A stretch of DNA of 64,000 nt. Source: Mantamonas sphyraenae (taxonomy: Eukaryota > CRuMs > Mantamonadidae). Location of the stretch: positions 329,356 to 393,355 of the forward strand of contig JAPMXV010000067.1 of the NCBI GenBank assembly GCA_026936335.1. Reading direction: 5' to 3'. The notes under the pieces were generated by a model. It did not search any database. It saw nothing but the letters and a program-made list of their open reading frames with translations, and was not told where the DNA came from. Each line of letters opens with the position of its first letter. Position 1 is the stretch's first letter. Shown here in pieces: positions 47,459-58,001 of the stretch. Both the position numbers and the translations under genes were made by a program.

Positions 47459-50400
47459 ATGCCTAATGCGAAGCTGACGCCAGAGCAGGAGGACATTCGT
47501 GAGTTGAGGGAGCGGGATGATTTGCGGCGGGGAGGAAGATCGGGACGGGAGAGGAGATGGAGGATGCGACGGGAGGATGGATGACGTGTGTGAATGCATT
47601 GGAGAGGCGATGTTGTATAGCAGGGTGTTGTGAAGGATGGGCAAGGGAGGGTGTGGAGAGCGGGGTGGGGCGTGGAGTGTGGGCAGGAAAACGGGAGCGA
47701 GTTCGCGGATGAAGTGACGGGGGAAGCAGTGCATGGTCATCGCAGGCGATGAAGGGGTGTGGTGCATGCTGGGAGGGTATGTGCGGTTGGGTACAGATGC
47801 GGGAGGAGGTGTGGTCCGTGTGTCGGGTGACAGGGGAGGGTGGGCACTGAGACAGGAGGGGCCGGGAGTGAGGGCGGGGAGAGGGAAATGCGAAGCCGCA
47901 GAGTTTGACAGGGCGCGGGAAGAGAGATGGAGTGCTGACAAGGACTGGGATGGGTGTGTGGCGGCGCGGAATATGTGTGTGACACGGACGCGGAATGGGC
48001 GCCACACATACGGACACGTGTGATGCGGTGCAGAACGGAAGAGGAAGGCACGATTGTTTGTCGAGGAACAGGCGGGCCAGTTTGCAGAGACGTTGGACCT
48101 GGAGGGGTGGAAACTGAAGGACTTGCCGGGCAACTTGGGCAAGTGCAAGATGATGACGGAGCTGAACGGAAGCAGGAACCTGCTGGCAGAGATACGGCCA
48201 TGGATCGGTGAGGCGCTTGGGAATGTGCGTGTGCTGCAGCTGCAGTGCAACAAGATCACATTGCTGCCGGAGGAGCTGGGCATGCTGGTGCACTTGGAGC
48301 ACCTGGACCTGAGTGTAAACCAGCTGGGTGATATCACGGGAGATGTGGGGAGGGCGTTTGGCCTTCTGGGCAACCTGAAGTACTTGGACCTGTCGCAGAA
48401 CCGAATCCAAGAGGTGCCGTACAACTTTGGGAACCTGGTGAACCTGGAGAAGCTGTACCTGTCGCGGAACAACGTGACGACGCTGCCTGAGGAGCTCTGC
48501 AAGCTTGAGAGGCTGCAGGAGTTGCGCTTGTGCCACAACAAGCTGAGCGATCTTCCGTCGCACTTTGGCGAATTGCAGGAGCTGCGTCAGCTGTCGCTTA
48601 TCTACAACCAGTTTGTGGAGCTGCCTGTGCAGGTGTGCAAGCTGGTGAATCTGGAGGAGCTGTTTCTGAACGGGAACTTCCTGAGCGTGCTGCCGTCTGC
48701 AATCGGATTTATGGTGGGCCTGCACAGGCTGTATGTGCGAGAGAACCGACTGTATCGTCTGCCACGTACGATCGGCGCCCTGACGAATCTGGAGGAGCTG
48801 TCGCTAGCGCGCAACCACCTGACGTCGCTGAGCGCTGAGATCGGCCTGCTGACCAACCTGCGACAGCTGAGTGCGAGCGAAAACCAGATTGCGTCCATTC
48901 CACACCAAATTGGACAGCTGAAGAATCTGGAGTCGCTGTTTGTGCAGAACAACGAGCTCAGCGACGTACCGGTGGAGCTTGTGGACGCGGAGAACCTTCG
49001 GCGACTGCACGTGCAGAACAACAACATCACGTTCCTGCCGCCGGAGCTGGACAAACTGGACGAGTTGGAAATCCTGGATGCCGGAGAAAACAAGTTTAGC
49101 AACTCGCTGACGCTTCCGTCGTGGTTCCTTGGATGCTCGCTGTCGTCTACATCGCTGCGGAACATTGACATTGTGCAGTTGGTGGTACTGGGCGTGTTTG
49201 TTGCTGCGTCTGTGGTGCCAGCAGACGCACTGTCGAGGCCGATGCGGCAGATGATCTTTCAGGGTATGCTGACGATCTTTCTGCTGATCCAGCTGCTGCT
49301 GCCGCTGTTTATTCTGGTGTCGAAGAAAATGCGCGTGTTCAAGGGCTCGTGGTACCCGACGGGACTGGTGCGTCCTGTGGACTGGCTGAAGGGCCCAAAC
49401 ATGGTTGTTGCTGTGGAGTTGCTTGTGGAGTCGCTGCAGCTGAGCGCGTACGCGTTCCTGGACGACTTGGGCTGGCCAAGATGGATCTCGACGGTGTTCA
49501 ACGTATTTCTTCTGGATCTGCTGCAGCCGAACGGGGAGCTTGGCTTCTCGACGGCGGTGGCAGACCAAGTGCAGTACTACCGTTTTGTGGGGCGGCTGGC
49601 GTTGGGGGTTGTGTACTGTCTGGCAGCGCGCATGATGCTGGAGCTGACGCAGCGCAACATCCCGTTTGTTCGTCGGCATTTGGGTTCGTTCTTTGCGTTT
49701 ATCAGCTTTGGGTCGCGGATTCTGTTCCTGCCGCTGATTTCGATTCTGTTTTCGGCTCTTGCGTGCACGTTTGTGCCTGGGTCGCCGCCGATTCTGGACT
49801 ACACGCCTCGACAAGGAGAGTACAGCATCACGTGCTGGCGATGGGATCTGGGTGTGCCTCCGCATTGGACGTATGCGTTGCCTGCGATTGTGACGATGTG
49901 GTTGTTTTACCCGTACGCAGTGCTGTCTGTGCCTGTGTGGCAGCAGCGAGCAGGGGAAAGCGACCTGGACATCCGGTTCAAGCCGTCGTACATGGTGTTT
50001 GTGTCGATCTGCAAGTTTTTCATTGCGATGAACGCCAACTTTTTCAGCGCGGATCGTATGCAGCTGCTGGTGGTGCTGACGGTGACCAACTTTCTGATGG
50101 CCGGAGTGACGCTGGGGTTCAAGGTGAGCACACACCCGTACGTGAGTGTGTGGCGTGCTTTCTTCATGGCGTGCAGCGGGATTTCATGTGGGGTTGGACT
50201 GATGCAGCTGAGGTCTGTGAATCCGAACGGCACGCGACTGAGCGAAAGCGCGGCGGGGATGACGATCCCGTACACAGCGGTGATCGATGTGGCTTTGTTC
50301 TGGGTGTTGCTGTTCCCCGTGGCGATTTTCCTGAGTACGCGAAGGCACAAGAAGTTTATGGAGGTGTTTGAGGAGAAACTGTTGGAGTACAACGTTGAGC

Positions 50401-50864
50401 AGCAGGTTTTGGAGCGGGAGCAGGTGGAGGAGAACCGGCGGTTGCTGAAGGAGGCTGTGCGGCCGTCGTTTTCGAGCGCTCCGGGATTTCTGAAGAAGCT
50501 GGGGTCGGCAAAGGGGGAGGATGTGGATGGAGCCGAGGTGGACGTGGTGGCTGTGGATGTGGATGTTGAGGAGGTGGAAGGGGAAGAGGACGGAGGCGCA
50601 GGAGTAGGCAAGGCGGGAGGTGACGGGCGTGGTGGAGGGGAGGAAGAGGAAGAGGTGGAAGAGGAAGAGGAGGATGAGGAGTTGCTTCAACCGGCACACG
50701 TGCCAGCTGGGGCGATGAAGTTTGAGTGGAACAGGCTGAAAAAGCTGGTTGTGAAAGGAAAGGCGGTGGAAAAGATGGCGGAGGAGGACGAGAAGGACAA
50801 GGAGGATGAGACGGCCATCATGGAGGTGCGGGAGGAGGAGGAGGAGGGAGGCGGGGAAGAGTGA
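47459..50864 (+). CDS. LRR protein with C-terminal multi-pass membrane domain
   Basis: Inferred exons are 47459-47498 (encoding MPNAKLTPEQEDI, donor GTGAGT) and 48088-50864 (acceptor TTTGCAG, phase 1), about 938 residues. The intervening intron would be 589 nt, long for this locus, so extra small exons are possible. The N-terminal half has about 13 SDS22/Ras-like LRRs (LxxLxxLxLxxNxLxxLPxxL) to about residue 340. About eight hydrophobic helices follow (residues ~370-760), including DIVQLVVLGVFVAASVV and VTMWLFYPYAVLSVP. The last 170 residues are cytosolic and very acidic (Glu/Asp/Val). LRRs precede the membrane domain, the reverse of LRRC8 channels, and no known family is recognised. It could be a receptor or channel. 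The LRRs lack a visible signal peptide, so they may face the cytosol. Confidence 0.75.
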
Positions 50865-50900
50865 ATGAAAAGGGAAATGGGATGTGATGCAGTTGCATTT

Positions 50901-53900
50901 TCAAAGGAAATCCTTGAAAATCTTGGCAATCATGGAAACGCTGACAATCTGGATGTCGGAGCCGCTCTTGACGATGGCTTCGGCACCCTCGGCGAGCTCT
51001 GCAAGGAGGTCGCCGACCATGCCGGCGTGCTCGCCCTCGATGACGCGTACGGTGTCGCCCTTCTTTGGAGCGACGGCAGACAGAGCGTCGCTTGTGACGT
51101 TTACAAATTCGTCCTTGGACTGGAGGTAGACCTTCCACGTGGCCGAAGCCTGGTCGTACTGGCGCACGACGCCCTCCTCGCCAATGAATGCGCTGGCGAC
51201 GTCGTTCTCTTCGGATTCTTTGATGCGCACAGCCATACCGACCGAGACCCAACCGCTGGGGCCTTCCTGAGCGGCGGAGGTGGTGGAAGTTGTTGTTGTG
51301 GAGGTTGTGTCTGTGGCCATTGGGTCACCTGCGCCCGGTGCAGGCGTGCTTGGCATGGGCGTGTTGACCATGGGTGTGTTGACCATGGGTGTGTTGACCA
51401 TGGGTGTGTTGACCATGGGTGTGTTGACCATGGGCGTGTTGACCATTGGGGTGCTGCCGTAGGCGGGTGTGTTGACCATGGGCGTGTTGGCCATGGGTGT
51501 GTTTGGCGTGGCGCCGACGGCCGGGGTGTTGACATTCATCGGGGTGGAAGCAATGCCAGGAGTCTGTACGCCGATGCCCGGGGTTTGGGCCATGCCCATG
51601 GGGGTGCCCGTGTTGCCCATGCCAAAGGGAGTAAACGGAGTACCGCTGGAGTAGAGAGGCGTGTTGCCGGAAAACACAGAGCTGCCGCCCGGGGTGTAGG
51701 CAGACGGGGTCATGCTGGAAGGAGTGGTGCCGGTAGAATCGGCACCCGGGGTGTTGCCAAAGGCGGAACCGCCGACGTTGGGTGTGGCGGAACCGTCCAT
51801 AAAGGCGCTGGAGGGCGTTGCGCCTCCTCCCCAAACGCCAGCGGACATCCCCGAGTCTTCGGCCCACTCGTTTCCACGCGCAGGGGTCTGCGGGGCGTTT
51901 GCGTTCCACGGGTTGTGGGACGGGGTTTCTGAGCCGACGCCCGTGTGGAGAGGGGTGGCAGAGCCGAGATGGAGCGGTGTTTCGTCGCCACGCATCGGGG
52001 TGCGTCCTCCTTCACCGTACATGGGAGTCTGGGAGCCACGGGGAGCCACGAGATCGGCCTCCATGGCACGACCTGAGCCGAGGGCGCCCACGCGTTGGAG
52101 GCGCTTCTTGTCGATGGTGACGACCTTGTTCTTGGCTTCGATTTCGACGTCTGCGTTGCGGCCAGTGGTCTTGCGGACGTAGGCGGTGAGGCCTTTGTAG
52201 GGCCCGCTCTTGATGATGACCTTCTTGTGGAGGAGGTCGTCGCGCTGGTTGGGACGTGCGTAGAGTTCGCGGAGGTCGTCGTTGATAGAGTTTGCAGAGG
52301 AGGAGGCGGAGGAGGTGGACATCATGTCGCCGCGAGCAGGAGTCTTGAGGGCAGCGCCTGGGCTCATCATGGCGAGACTGAGGGCAGTGGACTGTTTGGC
52401 GGCGAGTTGGCCTCCGACCTTCTTCACCTTTCGGTTGCGCACGACGATGATGCCGCCGTTCTCGATGAGGTCACGGCAGTGGAGGAAGGAAAAGGAACGG
52501 AACATCTGTTTGATGACGCCCTTGCGGTTGCGATGGGGCCCGTCGATGACGATGACGTTGTCCTTGACGCGGATGGGGTTGTCGTCCTTGTCCCTGGAAG
52601 TGACACGGCGAGAACTCTTCTTGCGGCCCATCTGGTGCATCTCGAGGCTGTGGAGGCGGCCTTCCTGGTCGAGGACCTTGAAGCCCTTGCGTTCGACGCG
52701 TACAATGACGCCGACAGTCTGCGGGTCGAGCATGATCATGTCGTGGAGGGAGTACTTGCCGAGGGTGTCTGCACCGGGCATGATGTCTGGGGCCATCTGG
52801 GCATCCTGGGCAAAGACGCGGATTTCGTGCATGTTTGAGTCTGAAAAGACGACGATGAGGTCGTCCTCGACACGCAGCACCATGCCAGTTTCGCCTTCGC
52901 TGTCGCCCTGGATGATTTTGACGTGGTCGCCTACGACAAAGTGTTTGCGGAGATCGGCTGTCTGGAACTGGAGCGGGGTGTCGTCGAGGCCCTCGTGCTG
53001 GGGCACCATCTGGATCATGTCGCCCTGGACGCTGTGGACGACGCCTGTGAGGTTGCGCAGCTCGCCGGAGATGACGATGACGCGGTCGCCAACGTCGTAG
53101 TGGACCTGTTTGCGTACGTCGCGCACGGTGGGCACCTCGTCGAGGGCGTCGGAGGCGCCTTCAAAGAGCTGGAGTTCGGCGACTTCGGGGACGACGTCTT
53201 TGGTCTGGACGGTCTTGACGGAGACCTCCTTCTCGAGGAAGCCGTCGAGGAAGCGCTGGTTCTCCCAGATGTACCATGTGTTTGCGAGGGAATCCTTTGT
53301 CTCGCTGACAGAAGCGTTTGCTGCGCGGAGGGCCTCTGGGTTGAAGAGGCGCTGGGGCGCACGTGCGGACTTTGCAGACTTTGCGCGCTTCTTGCCCTTG
53401 ATGACGTCGATGTTCATGGTGTCTTCGTCGGCTTGACGAGCGAGGTCAGCGTAATCGATGCGTGGGACGACCCGGACGACGATCCGTGAGCCGCCCTCGA
53501 GGACCCGGACGACCTTTGCGAGGTCGCCCTTGTAGACATCACGGCGCATACGCACCCAATCGCCCGGTTTGAGGTCTGCGCCGCGTGGCTGGCTCTTGAG
53601 GACGCCGGGCATCTGGTCGCGTGGGACCATGCGCATCTTTGTGCGGTAGACAAACTGCATGTTTTCGAGGGCCTTGCGAACATGTGGCTCGCGGTAGGCT
53701 TCGACGTAGAAGAAGCCGCGCATGTGGTCGAGGCAGAGGACGGAGACGATGTGCAAGGGCTGGCCTGCGGCAAGGCGCTGAAAGTACTTGTTCATGAGCG
53801 AGGCGCAGATGAGGCGCTCCTTGCCGCTCTTGCACTTGACCATCCACATGGACGGGTCCTGGACGGTGGGCAGAAGACGTTCCTTCTGCACGGCGCCGCT

Positions 53901-54786
53901 CTTTTCCTGCTGGCGACGCAGACGCTCGCGTTCCTCGAGCATGCGCACCTGCTCCTCCTCGTTGCCTTCGTCGTCGTCGAGCTCCTGAAAGGCACGGCGA
54001 CGCTCTGCGTATGTTTCATCGTCGGCATCGACTTCATCTGTGGAGTGTGTGTGTAGAGGGGGCGTAGGACGTGTGTTGGGGTGAGCGGACGGGGCGGGAG
54101 CGAGTTGACGTGCAAAGGCAAGGGAGGGAAAGGCAGAGTGGAGAGCAAAGCGGGCGTAGGGGGGGCGTGTGTGGAAAGGGAAAGGGCAGGTGGAGGAGGG
54201 GATATGGGAGGAGGGTGTATGGGGAGGGGGGTGGGCGCGTGGAGGGAGGAGGAGATGGCGTGGAAGGAGGAGGGACGGGGTGGGAAAGGGGGACCGTACC
54301 CTCGATGTCGTCGATGGCGCCAAGGCCGGCCTCCTCAGCGGCAAGAAGGGCTTCTTCCTCCTCGTCCTCTTCGGCAACGTCAGCAACGTCATCGATAAAG
54401 CGGGCGACACGCGTCTTCTTCCTGGGCCTGTTGAGGGCAGCGACGTGATCCTGTTCATCGTCGTCGTCGTCGTCGTCTTCATCGTCGTCGTCGTCGAGGT
54501 CGTCCAGATCATCAAAGTCGTCGGGCTCGTCGTCGCCGCTAGGCTCATCTTCGTCGGCAGGGGCTTCCTCTGCTTCGCTGTCTGCGTCGGCAGCACGTGC
54601 AGAGGGGCGGGAGGCGCCTGCGTCTGAGGAGGCGTCTGAGGAGGCGTCGTCCTGGAGGGCGGCGCGCCTGCCACGCGGCTTGGCGTCGGGAAGGACGAGG
54701 TCGTCGTTGTCATCGTCCGAACCGACGCCGTCCTCGTCCAGTTGATCACGGGCACGTTTGCGGGAGGAAGGTGTGTCTGTGCTCAT
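50901..54786 (-). CDS. SPT5: Transcription elongation factor SPT5
   Basis: Two exons: 54786-54300 and 54037-50901 (intron 262 nt, GTACGG to CCACAG, phase 1), 1207 residues. The N-terminus is acidic, as in all eukaryotic Spt5 (long Asp runs). An NGN domain ([36 protein letters not shown]) and several KOW domains follow ([96 protein letters not shown]). The C-terminal repeat region is rich in TPM, TPL and NTP motifs, with a tandem pentapeptide TPMVN. A final KOW-like module ends the protein. With Spt4, Spt5 clamps RNA polymerase II on DNA; the CTR is phosphorylated by P-TEFb/Bur1 in other species. Divergent from the GPD gene with 65 bp between starts. Confidence 0.96.
51346..51503 (+). repeat. 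15-bp tandem repeat encoding SPT5 CTR pentapeptides
   Basis: The unit GTGTTGACCATGGGT on the plus strand repeats about six times nearly perfectly, with degenerate copies on both sides, and encodes TPMVN on the minus-strand gene. It is a young tandem expansion within an older TP-rich C-terminal repeat region (about 51300-52030). Confidence 0.92.
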
Positions 54787-54851
54787 GGGGGGGGGTGGGT
54801 GAAGTTTGGCTGGGTGCGCAAGGGGAGGCACTAGATTCAACACGAAAAGAG

Positions 54852-56237
54852 ATGAGCAGCAACGAGACGAGCAAGAACAAGGTGACGATCATCGGGTCGG
54901 GCAATTGGGGCTGTGCGGCAGCACGTCTGGCGGCGCTGAACGCGGCGGAGCTGGACGAGTTTGATACGACGGTGCGCATGTGGGTGTACGAGGAGATGGT
55001 GGAGGGGGAGAAGCTGAGCGAGATTATCAACACGCGTCACGAGAACGTGAAGTATCTGGCTGGCGTGGAGCTGCCAGAGAACCTTGTGGCGGTTCCGGAT
55101 CTGATTGAGAGCGTGGAAGGGTCGAACCTGCTGGTGTTTGTGACTCCGCATCAGGTGAGGACGGGGGTGGTGGGAGGAAGGGGGAGGAGGAGGGGGGGAG
55201 GAGAGGGGGGGGAAGGAAGGGGGAAGGGAGGAGAAGGGGGAAAGCGGATCGGGAGGGCCTGTGCTTTTCGGGGGGTTGGGGCGCGTGGAGCTAGAGCTGA
55301 CACAGGATGAGGGGTGGGACAGTTTGTGCAACGTCTGTGCAACCAAATCAAGGAGAGCGGGAAGCTTGCGGAAGGAGCGACGGCCATTTCGCTGATCAAG
55401 GGGCTGGACTACGACGAGAACGGACCGATTCTGATTTCGAAGCTGATTTCCGACTCGCTGGGCATCGACACGTGCGTGCTGTCTGGAGCAAACATTGCAG
55501 ACGAGGTGGCGCGGGACAAGTTTGCCGAGGCGACCATCGGGTACAGCGTGGAGGAGAACGCCAAGGTGTACAAGGCTCTGTTCCATCGGGATATGTTCCG
55601 AGTAAGTTTTGTGCAGGTGTGGAAGTGGCAGGGAGTGGGCAGTGGCCACTGACACGCAAGGAATGGTGTGCAGATCAACATTGTGCCAGACGTGATTGGC
55701 GTGCAACTGTGCGGTGCGCTGAAGAACATTGTGGCGCTGGCAGCCGGGTTCTCGGACGGGCTCGGGTACGGGTCGAACACCAAGAGTGCGCTGATGCGCA
55801 TTGGGATGATGGAGATGCAGGAGTACAGCCGGCTGTTTTATGGTGATGAGGGGATCAGCGACCGCACGCTGCTGGAGAGCTGCGGGATGGCGGACTTGAT
55901 CACGGTGAGTTGCAACGGCAGGTGGAGGGAGGTGCGGGAGGGGGATGAGGGTGGCTGGGTGCTGACACGGTGTGGTGGCGAGAAGACTTGCTTCAATGGG
56001 AGGAACCGCAAGTGCGCAGAGGCGTTTGTGACCAAGACGGCAGGGGAGACGTGGGAGGAGATTGAGAAGGAGCTGTTGAACGGACAGAAGCTTCAGGGGA
56101 CGCTGACGCTGAAGGAGGTGGTTCACACGCTGGAGGGCAAGGGCGACAAGGCGTTGGAGCAGTTTCCTCTGTTTGCAGCGCTGTTCAAGATTGCGTTTGA
56201 GGGTGTGGCGGTGGAGGAGATGCTTGCGCTCGTGTAA
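54852..56237 (+). CDS. GPD1: NAD-dependent glycerol-3-phosphate dehydrogenase
   Basis: Four exons: 54852-55154, 55323-55601, 55674-55904 and 55986-56237 (introns 168, 72 and 81 nt; all phase 0), 354 residues, the size of human GPD1. The N-terminus has the nucleotide-binding fold [69 protein letters not shown] and [10 protein letters not shown] are colinear with the cytosolic enzyme. It interconverts dihydroxyacetone phosphate and glycerol-3-phosphate, linking glycolysis to lipid synthesis and NADH balance. No peroxisomal SKL-type end is present (it ends LALV). The last intron uses a GAGAAG acceptor, less typical of this locus. The next gene starts 34 bp downstream. Confidence 0.95.
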
Positions 56238-56271
56238 GCAGGGTGAAGCGCAGTCGATCGAAATTAAAACG

Positions 56272-57990
56272 ATGGTGTTGAAGCAACGCAAGAAACAAGT
56301 GAAAGTGGAGGAGGAGGAGGAGGTTGTGATTGAAGGAGACGTGAAGGAGGAGCCGGCAAAGGCGGCGGGCAACTCCGACGCGGAGTTTGGGAGAAAGGTG
56401 GTGCCGTTGGTGCTGTTTGTGGTGCTGCTGGGCGTATACTTGGGGAATGGAGACTTTCTGCCCGGGAACGACGCGGTGGCAAACGTAGTGTTGCCGCTGC
56501 AGGTGCTGGCGACGGGGAGGCCCGTGTTTGGGCCGCAAAGCCATCCGTACATGTTTACGTGGAGGCTGGACGGGAAGCCCGTGTTTGTGTGGCGGATGGA
56601 CAAGGAGGTGGGGGAGAGCAAGACGTCTGGGATGGCGCTGGCGCGTGCAGGACGGCTGCAAGTTGTGGCGCCTCGGTACTTTGTGCTGCGGAGCGAGCAG
56701 GGCAACGGGCAGGAGTTTGTAAACACGTTTGGGCTTGGCGCTGGTCTGACAGCATTGCCTGCAATGGCCATGGTGTGGGCTGGGCACGGGTTTGACGCGG
56801 AGGCTGTGCACGGGAACAGGGTGCTGCTTGCACAGCTGTCCAAGACGGTGGCTAGCGTATGCGTAGCGTTGTCTGTGGTGTTTGTGTATCTAACGTTGAT
56901 GGAGGAAGACGGGATGGGGTGGAAGGTGGCCGGAGCGGCCGCATTGGTGTATGGGGTGGGCACGGGCGTGTGGCCGCTGGCGAGCCAGGCGTTGTGGCAG
57001 CACGGGCCGAACGAGATGTACCTGGCCATGGGTATGTATTGGATGCAACGTAGCCGTGGGGGTCATGTGGGGCCTGCTGTGGGCGCATCGTTTGCGCTGT
57101 CCATGGCGGTTGTGACTCGGCCGACGAGTGCCGTGGTGGCGGTGTTGTTCACGGGTGTGATGGCGATGCGACGGGAATGGCGTGCGTTTGCAGCGTATTG
57201 TGTGCCTGCAGCCGTGCTGGGCGCATGCCAGCTGGCGTACAACGCGCACTATTTGGGCGGCACTCTGCGGTTTGGGCAAACGGTAGCGGCAGAACAGCTT
57301 GTGGGCGGGAAGAGCAGCACGGGTGAGGTGTGGGGCACGCCGTTGGGGCTTGGGTTGGCGACGCTGCTTGTGTCTCCTGCTCGTGGGCTGGTTGTGTACA
57401 GCCCGTGGGTGGTGTGGGTGGCAGCGGCAAGCAGTCAAGTGGAGTGGAAGCGGACGGGGGCCCTTGTGTGGGCGTGTGTGGGCAGTGTGGGTGTGTTGTG
57501 GGTAGCTGCAGCCAAGTTTTTCGACTACTACGGCGGGTGGTGCTTCGGGCCGCGGCCGCTGGTGGACACGATGCCGCTGGTGGCAGTGATTGGCGGTGTG
57601 GTGGGGCGTGCGGTTGTGGACGGGAAGAGCAAGCGGAAGATGGTGTGGTTGGGTAGCTTTGTATTGCTGGTGGCCGTGTCTGTGTATGTGCAGTGGGTGG
57701 GGGCGTACGCGTACAATGGAGTGTCGTGGAACGCGGCGGCCGGGTGGGAGAGCCGGCTGGAGAACGGGATGCGGTACAGCAGCCGGACGCGGGCCATGGC
57801 GGCGCAGTGGGCTCGGTTGAATGGAGGCAGCACGCCACAAAAGGTGATGATGAACATCGACCGGGAGCACAACCGATGGCGGCTGTGGGACTGGGGGACG
57901 TCGCCGATTGTGATGTACGCGCAGCAGTTTGAACAGGGACGTGCGCTGAAGCGGAAGCTGATGGAAAGATGGTTGAGTGGGCAGATGTGA
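56272..57990 (+). CDS. Bacterial-like multi-pass membrane protein, GT-C glycosyltransferase-like
   Basis: Intronless, 572 residues, start ATG 34 bp after the GPD stop. A charged cytosolic N-terminus (Lys/Glu) is followed by about 11 hydrophobic helices. The layout parallels a bacterial family of GT39/RgtA-like membrane proteins: an NDAVANVVLPLQVLATG loop, GVWPLASQALWQHGPNEMYL, AVVTRPTSAVVAVL, LVSPARGLVVYSP and AKFFDYYGGWCFGPRPLVD. In bacteria the last is usually WWGGWSxGPRYL. These are usually annotated as glycosyltransferases acting on lipid-linked sugars, without direct proof (family knowledge from memory). An Asp in the first luminal loop would be the catalytic base if GT-C. The lack of introns and the bacterial-like motifs suggest possible horizontal acquisition. 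It is convergent with WDR37; stops are about 10 bp apart. Confidence 0.65.
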   Translation: MVLKQRKKQVKVEEEEEVVIEGDVKEEPAKAAGNSDAEFGRKVVPLVLFVVLLGVYLGNGDFLPGNDAVANVVLPLQVLATGRPVFGPQSHPYMFTWRLDGKPVFVWRMDKEVGESKTSGMALARAGRLQVVAPRYFVLRSEQGNGQEFVNTFGLGAGLTALPAMAMVWAGHGFDAEAVHGNRVLLAQLSKTVASVCVALSVVFVYLTLMEEDGMGWKVAGAAALVYGVGTGVWPLASQALWQHGPNEMYLAMGMYWMQRSRGGHVGPAVGASFALSMAVVTRPTSAVVAVLFTGVMAMRREWRAFAAYCVPAAVLGACQLAYNAHYLGGTLRFGQTVAAEQLVGGKSSTGEVWGTPLGLGLATLLVSPARGLVVYSPWVVWVAAASSQVEWKRTGALVWACVGSVGVLWVAAAKFFDYYGGWCFGPRPLVDTMPLVAVIGGVVGRAVVDGKSKRKMVWLGSFVLLVAVSVYVQWVGAYAYNGVSWNAAAGWESRLENGMRYSSRTRAMAAQWARLNGGSTPQKVMMNIDREHNRWRLWDWGTSPIVMYAQQFEQGRALKRKLMERWLSGQM

Positions 57991-58001
57991 GATGGGAACG
58001 A

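Noticed and set aside
48054-48087. Start of the LRR-TM protein at 48054
   Set aside because: The open frame there begins with TTG rather than ATG; a spliced first exon at 47459-47498 gives a proper ATG and joins in phase.
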